This document shows, piece after piece, positions 8,458-18,600 of a stretch of 35,322 bases of DNA. Position 1 is the first letter of the stretch; each line of letters starts with the position of its first letter. The stretch is taken from contig JAMYHX010000456.1 in assembly GCA_025529335.1 (NCBI GenBank), positions 1 to 35,322 on the forward strand, read 5' to 3'. The notes under the pieces were generated by a model that saw nothing but the letters and a program-made list of their open reading frames with translations, was not told the origin of the DNA and searched no databases. Both the position numbers and the translations under genes were made by a program. Source of the stretch: Rhizopus sp. PT2906 (taxonomy: Eukaryota > Mucoromycota > Mucoromycetes > Mucorales > Rhizopodaceae).

Positions 8458-10033
8458 ATGACTTCCGAGGACTTTGAAAATACCAAACCATTTGAACCTA
8501 AACACGATGATATCGAGGAACAAATTCAAAAGGACGATGAAGTCAAGTTGATGCGCGTAAGGACTATCTTAAAAATTGCAGAAAGTATAATTCTAAACCA
8601 AGTGTGTATGTGTATATAGTCATTTAGCAAGATAATTGATCAAAGTACTTCACCTGAACATATTATTGGCGGTAAAAAAAAAAGAGAGAGAGATATAATA
8701 AACGGTGCATCTTATATTTTATTAGAGGGTGGTATCCATGATACAAGCACAAAGATGCCAACGCATTGGTATCGTCGTAAGTTGACAGGCTGGATTCATT
8801 CTCATCTCGTGCCTGAGGGATTTAGAGTCGCTGTAGAGAAAAAGTGCGGTAATTTTGTCATCATTCGCTCAGTAAAGTATCAAAGCAAACAAAAAAAAAA
8901 GCGTGTTACTTATTTGGGTCTAGACGGGCGAATATCATTATGAAGAAATGCCTATTTATACCCGAATTGGTATGCATTTACTTTTTGGTGGTTATTACCG
9001 AAGCAAAGGTAACTTTTTAGTTTTGGTCATTTGACGTTATACTCAGACAGGAAGCTTAGTTGTTGGTACCAATCTTATGCATGAACTCTTTGCAAAGGAA
9101 AGTATAAGACAAGGCATCTACTTTAATAAGCCAGAGTCTGTTGGACAGATAGCTAGCTTTGTTCAACATTATCATATCGACATGAGTGAGTACGTCTTGG
9201 GTATTGATGAGTACAAGAGCTTCAATGATTTCTTCACTCGCGCTATTCGTCCTGAAAAGCGTCCAATCGATAGTCCTGAGGACGAGGTAAAGATAAAAGT
9301 GGGGCTCGATACACATGATAACATCAATATTAGTCTGTAGTTGTTTCATCAGCGGACTGTAGATTGAACGTGTTTAACTCTGTTAATGATGCCACTGAAT
9401 TATGGTACGCGTATATAGAATATCATAGAATGTACGCATATTTCTTATATTTCCCTTCTTTTAGGATCAAAGGCCGTAACTTCAATTTGCCAAACCTCTT
9501 ACAGGACAATGATTTGGCTGACAAATTGAATGGTGGATCCCTTGCGATTTTCCGATTGGCTCCTCAAGACTATCATCGATTTCACATGCCTACTAAGGGT
9601 ACCATCAAGAGTATTCAATCGATTGAAGGAACTTATTACACAGGTAAAGAAAGAAAAGAAGAAAAACTGAACAAGACTCATGTTTTCCAATATAGTTAAT
9701 CCTTGTGTCGTCGAATCTACTGTCGATGTCTTTACTGAAAATCATCGTTGTGTAGTCACTGTTGAAAGTCCTTTGGGGTTCACTTATGCTATTGTTTGTA
9801 TTGGTGCTCTCCTGGTTGGTTCCGTCGTCTTTACGAATGCTTCATTAGATCAAGGTGAAAAGACATTGGAAAAGGGTGAAGAGATGGGATACTTCCAATA
9901 TGGTGGATCCACTGTGATTGTTATATTCCCAAAAGACACAATCGAATGGGATGATGATATATTGGATCATTCCAAACAGTCCGTAGAAACCAAGGTGAAC
10001 ATGGGAGAACATATTGGCCAATTGATCATGTAA
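8458..10033 (+). CDS. Phosphatidylserine decarboxylase proenzyme (soluble, GGST type)
   Basis: Eight exons: 8458-8556, 8620-8671, 8726-8871, 8924-9008, 9051-9286, 9334-9404, 9465-9643 and 9696-10033; all phases agree, 401 residues. The enzyme makes phosphatidylethanolamine from phosphatidylserine using a self-generated pyruvoyl group. Visible landmarks are SFNDFFTRAIRPEKRPID, VVSSADCRLNVF (normally PADGRL, so Gly is replaced by Cys), DYHRFHMPTKG with the active-site His, the LVGSV segment, and GGST at residues 359-362, the LGST-equivalent self-cleavage site between Gly360 and Ser361. The predicted alpha chain is about 41 residues. There is no membrane anchor, mitochondrial presequence or C2 domain; the N-terminal 30 residues are acidic. 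It is therefore likely a cytosolic or peripherally bound form. The acceptor of exon 5 (after ACAG at 9050) was chosen to keep phase. Confidence 0.93.
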
Positions 10034-10222
10034 TAAACTCTTTGTGTGACTTGGATGCTGTCTTTTATTTTTATCCCTTTTTTCCCTAAAACGGAGACAG
10101 TAAAAAAAAAAAAAAGTAAAAGAGAGAAGAGAGAAGAAGGTGTGTAAGTTATGTTTTACGTTCTTTTCTCTTGAAATTTATTCTTGTTTATATTTGCTTC
10201 CATATAAAAAAGGAAAAGACAC

Positions 10223-11301
10223 ATGGTAATGTCAGTAAATGTTTATAGACGCATACATTTATAGAAAAACTGTTTGCTAAACACACTAATGTAGAATGAA
10301 ATCTCGCAAGAAATAAAGATTATATGTCAAAACAACATAATCAAGGGCAGTGCTAGAGCACCTGACAGTCACCCTTGGAGAAGTTGGAAAATAAAATTAG
10401 TAGCAGTGGACCATCAGAGAGAGAGAAGGGGCAAATTATCTCATCTGTTAGATCATGTAGAATATGTTCTTCATCCTACCTTTGATAACCCAATTCGATG
10501 TAAGAAACTAACATGTCAAAGTGACAGTAGTGGTAAACTCTATTATTAGCATTTTCTAGAGAACCTTATTTATTACAAGAGAAGGGTTGGGGTGAGTTTG
10601 ATATGCGAGTGATATTATACTTCAAGAACGATTGGGCAGAACCGGAGAATATCTTTTTTGATCTACACTTTCGCGAACCTTCATACGCTATTCTGCATCG
10701 AATCACCTTTTATAATCCTCCAATGCCACTTCTCGGGGTGCTCGCACTCGAATTTGCGCCATCAGATTCTGAACCGACGACAGGGACAGCAAAGAAACGA
10801 CGAACCAGTCCGTCACTGGCAAAGGCCAAGACTCTATATGATGATACCTCGGATTATAAAAGTGTGCAGGACACATCTATCTCTACTATTGTCGATGATG
10901 TGCTTGAAGAAAAAGACGTGGATTCGATTGATCCGATTCATTCTGCGCAGCTAGATGAACATACCAGAAGGGCGTGGGGTGTGCCCGAACATATAGACAT
11001 GAGCAAACTAGCTAAACGACTGATGACCCTCACAAGTGAGCAGACAGAGGAAGTAGCGTCAATCCTAAAGAATCACATATTGGAAGAAAATGATGGTAAG
11101 TTTCAATGTTGTGAGAAAAAAAAAAACGTGTTTGACCGAAAAAAAAAAAAACTTATAGAAAAGTTTGTGGTCGATCTTTATTCTTTGGGACCAGACCTGA
11201 TAACGCAGTTATGGGATATTACAGAGAAAAAATCAAAGTCTTCAGCGGCTTTATCCCCATTTTCACTAGTCCAAGCTAATACTGTATTCCTGGATGATTA
11301 A
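10223..11301 (+). CDS. TAF14: TAF14-like YEATS-domain protein with C-terminal ET/AHD domain
   Basis: Predicted exons 10223-10225 (ATG only), 10295-10499, 10550-11095 and 11159-11301; 298 residues. TAF14 reads acylated histone H3 through its YEATS domain and is shared by TFIID, TFIIF, SWI/SNF, INO80 and NuA3. The YEATS domain (about residues 5-135) shows SHPWRSWKIKLVAVD, EYVLHPTFDNPIRSF and EKGWGEFDMRVILYF, followed by FFDLHFREPSY. A charged linker (AKKRRTSP) leads to the C-terminal domain with DMSKLAKRLMTLT and FVVDLYSLGPDLITQLWD, as in yeast Taf14. This domain order distinguishes it from Yaf9 or Sas5. The first exon is the weakest part: an ATG followed at once by GTAATG, chosen because the next exon has no in-frame ATG and its NEISQEIKI aligns with the Taf14 N-terminus. 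Confidence 0.88.
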
Positions 11302-11346
11302 ATTCAATATTTTATTTATGTAAATAGCCTTTTTTTTTGCGTTCTA

Positions 11347-13539
11347 TTATAAACCAACACGGAATAAAACTTGCTTTCCTTTCTTTTTCTTCTTTTGTTT
11401 ACTATCACTTTCATCTTGTGAGTCTGTGTCTGTGCTTAGCGCAGAAGAATAAGGTTCGTTGTTCCAACGGTTATCATTCTTTTTTCGAAGCATGGCATTG
11501 ATATCGGCTCTTCTAGATGAATGTGTTGAAGATGTGGGTAGTGCTGGAAAGAGGTCCTGTAGATTTTGTTCTGATCCTGTACGTGAACTCGTTGCTGATG
11601 AACTCCATGGCGAAGGTTGAGTCAATCGAGTGGTTGGCAAGGGTGGGAATGCACCAGCGTCTCTTGCTGCTAAGGCTACTTTACCCCATACACCTTTATT
11701 GGATACTTTGGGCTTCCTTGGGTTCACTGTGAGTACTTGAGGTGCTGTACTCTATAACAACAGAGGCGTAAGCAAGCATTTCATATAAATTTATTAACCA
11801 TACCGGGTTCTTTTTATGGTCCCAGGCACGCTCCAAATCTGCTTTTTGTAGGTCGTGATCGATCATGTCTTTTGTATGTTCTAGCACTTTACTAGTCAAC
11901 TTCATATCCTTATTACAAAGCTCATGAACAGAATCAACAAAGGCCTCGCTTGTCAATGTCATTTCTTTTGTATATTGATTGATATACTTTCTAAATTGTA
12001 GCATTTTATCTAAGTTTCTAAGAGTATCAGCTACTCGGTCTAAGGCGGCTGCTTGGCGTGATATAATCGTCGGCCTGCTCGGTTCAGGAGTCGTAGCCGA
12101 AGATGAAGATGAGGATCTACCTTCACCAAGACTTGGCCATTCTTCTCGGCCACTAAGCTGAAGAGACTGCATTCTATGGGTGACTAGTGGCACAGCTGTG
12201 GTGCTACCGTTGATGCTCGGGAAATCATCTTCCATTAATCTGATCTTACTGCTTGTTTGTTGTTGATTATGACCACTGGTACTACTACTGTTACTACTAG
12301 CATAATTCAAATTGATATCCACACGAGCCTGTCTAGCTCTCTGTTGACGCGACAAGGTGGATCCATGCTCTGCTATCTTTTTCATTTTCAAATCAATGTC
12401 TGTTCCCTTTTCTTTTTAGCATCTAAACTTACTTCATGTGCTTTCAAGTCAATATCTGTATCAAAGACAACAAACTTGTTGTTCAAACATTCCTTGTACA
12501 TACAAAGGTAATGATCACTTTGAAAATGTTTTTCCTACTTGTCTATCAATAAAGCAACGCCTAGATAAAGGTTTACCGAACTTACCAAACTTTCATAATT
12601 AGCATAGTACTGATGTTGCACCCCATTTCTGACACAAAGATGACACTGTTCATGCTTATCACGGCAATGCTCAAATAATTCATCCGATCCATAAAATCGC
12701 GTTCTGCAAAAGACACATTCTGGATGTCCTGTAAACCCAGACTCATCTTCCTGGTTGAATGAGGCGTCCCCTTCTCGATGATGTTTTTGGAGCTGAGAGT
12801 TTGTGTACATGGTATGTTCATGCGAGAAGATCTTTTTGTTGCGTAGACAGAGGTCACTAATAATTTAATAAGTTATCTTTTTCACAAGGTGATCCATGTT
12901 ATTTGTATATGTACCAAAGTATTCGCTCATGAACTTGCTTGACATGCTTTTTGAGCTCATGCAGCTGACTGAATGCTGCTTCACATTGTTCGTCTGGACA
13001 GTTGTATTGAAGAATCACCTGTGTATCTCTAAACATTTCCTCGGTTTCAAATCTGATTCCGTACTTTCTGTCATAAAATGGCGTATCCTCTCGCTTATAC
13101 TCCTCATATGGTTTTTCACTCTCGTTTGTAAATACCACTCGTTTTGCTTCTGCCTAAGAAAAAAGAGACAATAGGTAAACATTCTGTGAGGTTTTTATAT
13201 TCTTTTTACCTTGCAGTAAGCACAGTTTTTGGTATGGTAGAGCACTCTTAGACGAAGAGTGCACATGTGGCAAGTACGATGATCACAGGGTGCAACTGCA
13301 TAGTAATCAATAGGCTCTGTACAAATAAAGCATACTTCTTCGCTATCTTGTTTCTTATTCAATTTATCCTTCTTGAACCCCTTCAAGGGCTCTCTCTTCT
13401 TGGGTCGATCTTCTTTTTCTTCTTTTGTCGTGTTATCTGTACGTGGTTTACGACGACGATGAGTATGATTTCGTCTTTGATGGGGTCTTTCCTCAGTTTG
13501 ACTAGTATCAGCTTTTGGTGGTTGAGAAGAAGTTTCCAT
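11347..13539 (-). CDS. HEL2: Hel2/ZNF598 RING E3 ubiquitin ligase for stalled ribosomes
   Basis: Six exons on the minus strand: 13539-13210, 13153-12915, 12856-12586, 12534-12433, 12376-11804 and 11751-11347; phases agree and give 639 residues. Hel2/ZNF598 senses collided ribosomes and ubiquitinates 40S proteins. The RING (residues 70-109) reads CFICTEPIDYYAV, PCDHRTCHMC, then CAYCK, a family-specific arrangement. C2H2-like fingers follow: CPDEQCEAAFSQLHELKKH, CDLCLRNKKIF, CVFCRTRFYGSDELFEHCRD, HLCVRNGVQHQYY, and CMYKECLNNKFVVFDTDIDL. Then come an ARQARVDINLNY segment and a low-complexity tail with DDFPSI, EEWPSL and AFPPLP, and a lysine-rich end, as in other family members. The start METSSQ was chosen as the first ATG followed by a uniformly hydrophilic N-terminus; an in-frame upstream extension (MVNHSLL) is unlikely. 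The gene converges on TAF14 with 45 bp between stop codons. Confidence 0.95.
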
Positions 13540-14218
13540 GGTTACGTTGATAAGGCAGGAAAAGAGAAAGCGTGTGTGTATGTCTTTTAAATATAATCTT
13601 GTCAGCCGCAGTAGAGAGTGATTAACCAATCATAGTGCCTTCCTGTTGCCGCAGAAAAAAAAAAAAAAAAAAAAGCCGTGACACCTTTAGAACAGAAAAA
13701 AGCGCGTGCTATCATTTTGCAGCAAAAGTATCATAGCCCGGGTAAACTTGTGTGTGCGTGTAAAAAAGATAAGCACAGTTTTGGTGTCAAACAAAATAAT
13801 CAATCAATGTAATTATGCACAAATAATCTTTTGGTACATACAAATATACTCTATATTACACCCCTTTCTCTCTCTTTTACAGAAATAATAAACAAGAGAA
13901 CTAAAGGGGTGCATCACATGACAACTTATTGAATAATAATAATAATAATGATAATAATAATAATAGAAACCTGAAATTATTTTAAAAGAGACCTTTTACC
14001 GAGGAACAAAAAAAAGGGACAATGGAAGAGGAGAAGAAGAAAGAGAAAGGTAGGGAAGGTGATCATATGAAGTAAAAAAGTGTTTTATCAAAGTCATGCT
14101 TCAGTAACATATGAAAATAAAAAATAAAAAACAAAAAATGTATTTAAACATATTTTGTTCGTTTCCCTCTCTCCTTCTCTTTTTTACTTTCTTTTTTTTC
14201 CATTCATAATATATTGTC
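13540..14218. other. Shared divergent promoter region of the Hel2 and perilipin genes
   Basis: The two genes are transcribed away from each other across 679 bp. The region has a 21-A run (13654-13674), an AAT microsatellite near 13932-13965, purine-rich DNA (14005-14060) and a C/T-rich initiator (14161-14200) before the perilipin ATG. No additional gene was seen. Confidence 0.5.
13932..13965. repeat. AAT trinucleotide microsatellite
   Basis: About eleven AAT units interrupted once by ATG (near 13949). It lies in the divergent promoter region. Confidence 0.85.
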
Positions 14219-15368
14219 ATGGCAACTGTAGTCAAGGAAGAAAAAGATGAATATTACGGTACTATTGATCCATTAAATCATTGATATATATCTAATGTAT
14301 ATCATAGATGTCGATGATGGTGGTAGCATCGGTGGTGATTCAGGATTTAGCACAGGAGAAGAAGATAAGCATGATGGATCAAAGGCAACTACTGCTGTTG
14401 CTACCGTACAAGAAGTGACTACAGAACAAAGTGAACAACTTGAAGACGTAATAGATGTGTCTCGTGATGTCAGAGACGAGCAGGTCTCTGTGGTAGTCCA
14501 AGAAGAAATGATCCTCGTTGATGATGAAGAAGAGCAAAAAAAGAACTTCTTCACTCGTGTCGCTTCCATTCCTATCATTCAAGACAGTTATCTGGGAGCC
14601 CACAGCATTGTGCGACAACATGCCATTGGTCAAAAAGCACTTGATTATGCTGAAACAAAAATACAGACCATCCTTGTCTCAGCGCAGTCTATTGATAATA
14701 AGCCCTTGGGCACTATCTTTTCTCATGCCAACGACTTGGGTAACCGATCACTCGATCTGCTTGAGCGTCAATTCCCTGTGATCAATTCGCCCACGCAAGA
14801 GATTATTCAACCCATCAAGGGCCGTCTTGACCAAGCCGTCTCTCTCTGGAAGGAAAAAGGCGACAGAGCATCCATGGATCGCATCACAGACCAGTTTGAA
14901 CGACTCTTGGATTATTATCTTCCTGCTGAGCAAGAAGAAAAAGTGACAATTCAAGAACATGGCGTTCAGCGCCTGGTCAAGGTTATCAATATCTTGTCTA
15001 GTCGCATTACTCAGAAAGTGGTGAATAAAGTCGAAGCTAGCAAAGAAGAAGAAAGAAGGATAAGGGCAGTCATCAAGACATGGATCATTGAACAAGCTAA
15101 ATCCATGATCGAAAAGAGACCATTCCTGAAGGAAAAAATAGATATAGGCTCTGAGCAAGTACAGACTCTGTACAATTTCACACAAACAGAATTAGACAAG
15201 GTTCGTCAAGAGTTGAATAAACAAAATTTAAGTCACATGGAACGTGTAAGAAGTATTTGGACACTATCCCGAAACGATATCATCTTGCCCTTATTTGAAA
15301 AATCCTCTTCCTTATTTTATTTCAAGCGACAAGACCAACAGCAGTCAAAGATGGCCCCCGTTGCGTAA
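14219..15368 (+). CDS. Perilipin-like lipid-droplet protein
   Basis: Two exons, 14219-14258 and 14308-15368 (phase 1), give 366 residues. The N-terminus (MATVVKEEKDEYYD) is acidic and glycine-rich to about residue 95. The conserved region begins at FFTRVASIPIIQDSYLG and continues with GQKALDYAETKIQTILVSAQ and SLDLLERQFPVINSP. This is the perilipin/PAT pattern (RVASLPLV, then a helix, then LDxxExxLPxL) also seen in fungal perilipins such as MPL1 of Metarhizium. Amphipathic helical segments after it (FERLLDYYLPAEQE and later) fit droplet coating. Fungal perilipins control triacylglycerol storage and lipolysis. The start was chosen because the 13-codon first exon joins in frame and sits just after a C/T-rich initiator. 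No membrane segment or signal peptide is present. Confidence 0.85.
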
Positions 15369-15661
15369 ATATAATTATATTTTAAATAAACATTCTTTTA
15401 AATGCTTATGGAATAAAAAACTACCATAAAAGGGATAACCGGGCAACCCTTGAGCATAAAGTTTAAGTAAAAGTTTGCATAAAAAATGAGCCATCACTCC
15501 AATTATACTTGTATCAATGTGGTTATTTATTATATTATATTATTATTATTATGTATTTATTATTTATATAGTTTTAATTAGTAGCAACCACGGTTTGTTT
15601 GATTGATCTATTAAAACAAGTCAATAAAGAAAAAATAGAGTATAAACAAGCTTCTCTCTTT
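15369..15661. other. AT-rich 3' flank between convergent genes
   Basis: Convergent spacer between the perilipin (+) and NOT1 (-) stop codons, with AATAAA motifs on the plus strand soon after the perilipin stop and a TTATTATTA-rich patch at about 15523-15570. No ORF was seen. Confidence 0.5.
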
Positions 15662-18600
15662 TTACCTTGAAACGTTATCAAATAGTCTTTCAATATCAGG
15701 TGAGCAGCGAATAAAGTCATGTTTCCAGAAATTAGGGTTCTTGATCAATTCAATAAATGTAGCCAGTAATCCCCATGGGTGTGGTCTATTCACAATCAAT
15801 CTTTCCAATAATACCCTATTAAAAATATATATAAGTATCAAGTAAAAAAGATGACTCCTTACACTATTTACCTTGTGATCTGTTCCTTCACAGCTTCAGG
15901 TTGTTTCGTAAATAAATAAAGCAACGATGAACTAAAAAAAAGTGTATGACTATTTGGGTAACGCAAGTTATCCGAGATTGCATTCAAGACAGTATATCGA
16001 CCAGATGACCCTAACTTGGACAATAAATGCTCATAAGCAAAGATAGCAGGATTTTCTTCAGTCTTCAATTTAAGACTTGCAACTTTGGCACCAATGTAAA
16101 TAACAAACATGCTTAGCACATCAGAACGACACAATTTGTCTTCGAGTTCAATTTCATTTTCCAACACCTTGTAAAACCCAGAATACTGACCCTTGTCTTG
16201 AATGAACTCGTCAATCTTAGCTCTAAAGTCACTGCTCAACAGACGATGACTGTAGCTGTCATCATACGTAGGATCTTCGGTACATTCGGGAAGAAGACTG
16301 AGCTTGAGGTCAGGTGTAAATGGATCAGGAAGATGCATCGTTCGAGGAAAGGCACTTAAGATCAAGTTACGAAGTTGGACACATGAGTAAGGAATCGTCT
16401 GGGCAAACAGGAGATAGTTGTGGCACACAAATTCAGGAAAATCATGCAGTAAGATCACTAGTGCACGAAGAGTGCCGCGGTAAAATATTCGGGTTCCACG
16501 CGAAAGTTCTTTGCAGTCCAACAACGGGCCCAGGAATTTGAGGAGTGCCTCGACCAACTTTTGACAAAGTTTCCAACCAACCTTATCATTGCCAACAAGA
16601 AGTTGCGGCAAGAACGTACGTGATGCGATTAGTTGGAGCCATGAGAAGGCAAAACCAGGGAAATTGGAAGGTTGTAACGTGTAAAGCGCATCACTACAAA
16701 CGATGAAAAGATTAGCCTGAGTTTTTCTTTTAGCTTCTTTTTTCCACTTACCTAAATACAATCACTACGCTACGGTCAATTTCTTTAAGGTTAAGCTTGC
16801 TTACTTCATGGAAGAGCGAAAAAAGCAGTCGGAGGAATGGCTTCTGGTTGAAATGAATACCCTTGCTCTGGTGGTGGTGTGAAAGGATCAAGATGATAAC
16901 AGAGAGAGCGTGGTTAAGGAGCTTTAATTTGTCAAAAGATACGCTTTGGGCTATCATTGCAGATACTAGCTTGGTGTACGAGTCAATCAGATGAATCATA
17001 CGACGATGATGTATGGTTGTAGTAATCTTGGAAGTGAGGTATTGGTTGACGCAAGCTTCAGTATAAAGTCTAAAGATGAAGCACACATCTTCTTCTTCGT
17101 CATTGATACGTTTCATGATAGTTTCAATAATTGTATTACGAATGTCCTTGACAGCCATAGGATGCTGACATAACCTAGCCCACTCAGCGAATAACATGCG
17201 TAACTCTAAACAATCTAGTCTATCATGCTTGATGTCACTGTAGGGAGCTTCTATGGCCTTTCGAAGGTCGTCTATCAGAGAGATCACACTAGCAGGTGCT
17301 TCATCGTTCTTGACCAAGTTCATTAAAGAAGAGACAGTCAGGATGTGATCTTCAAGACACGAGGTTGGATTGGGCGACAAAAGACAGAGACGCATGAGTC
17401 CTGCAGCAAATTCGATGACACTGTCGGCCTTGGCATTGATCAGTTTGGCTAATTGCACATCGTATTCTTCTAATGGGAGCAATTCGTATCGGATCAACAT
17501 GGCAATGGCAGGCGGGTTGTATTTACGTTCGTCATCAGCATAGATCAGCCAAGAAAGTGTTTCTTTGGTCACTTCACCAGATACTTCAAACAAAGATTGC
17601 AAGAACATGGTGTATATCTCCAAGGCAAACGAAGTGCTACTTTGATAGAACATAAAAACAACCTTTTCAACAAATGTAATCATTGTTCGTCGAGGTGTCG
17701 TGCTTTGTGAGGCAAGGAGAGGAATTTGACGGATCAACAAGCAAATGTCATGATTAGGAGGTAGTTGAGCGATATCGGAAATACCACATTGTCGGATCAG
17801 TCTATCAAGTTCGAGAAGCATTTGTTCTAACTTGGCAGTCAGCAATCGAGCACCATTAGCAGCCATAGGAGAATCTGGAGCAATGAACTGCTGTGGTGTT
17901 TGTGGTAATGGTGGTTGCTGCTGTGCTTCAGGGTGAAAATGAAGTGGCGATATGGGTTGGGGAGGTTGAGGTTGCAAAGGACGCTGTTGCTGCTGTTGAA
18001 CAGCCATGTACGATCCTTGTCCAAAGTTCTCATACAGACGCAGATGGTCGGGTGTTATACCATGTGTGGGTCGGAGGAGGTCAGGCATTTGTATAGAGTG
18101 AGGAGCAACAGTTAGACTGAGCACATCAAAAAATTGGGATCGATTCACTTGCTTCTTGAAAGTGGCTCGATTGGCGTAAGCGGGCGTCAGTTGACGATCC
18201 ACGTTTTCAAGAGCCTTGGCCTGTGTGAGCTGTTCGATATAGACGCACATCAGTTCGATATTTTCGTTGGCAATTGTGTTTGCAATTTCATCGGCAAGCT
18301 GTTCGGGCAATCCTTGCTTCGTCAAATTGAAACGTAAGATGCTGATAATGCCATTGCATAAAGGTTCTTTGCATGTAACAACTGCTAGGTTACTTGCAAG
18401 AGGTTGGACCATTGCATGGGCTGCTCTTTGCACGCATGATTCATCAGGCTCGGTAGCAAAATCCTTCAGTATCATTTCTTTAGTCGTAAGGGCAGCGATG
18501 TTGGCAGATGTCATAATAATGGATGGCGCTACTTCAGTAAATGCTTCGGAAATACCAGCATAAATAATTGATTTGATTACAGGGTGCTGCATCATTAACT

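Noticed and set aside
10603..11301. Continuous 232-codon ORF as the whole TAF14-like gene
   Set aside because: It starts in the middle of the YEATS domain and reads through a 63-nt intron; upstream exons supply the missing YEATS half.
14748..15185. 145-codon minus-strand ORF
   Set aside because: Antisense shadow of the perilipin-like coding exon.
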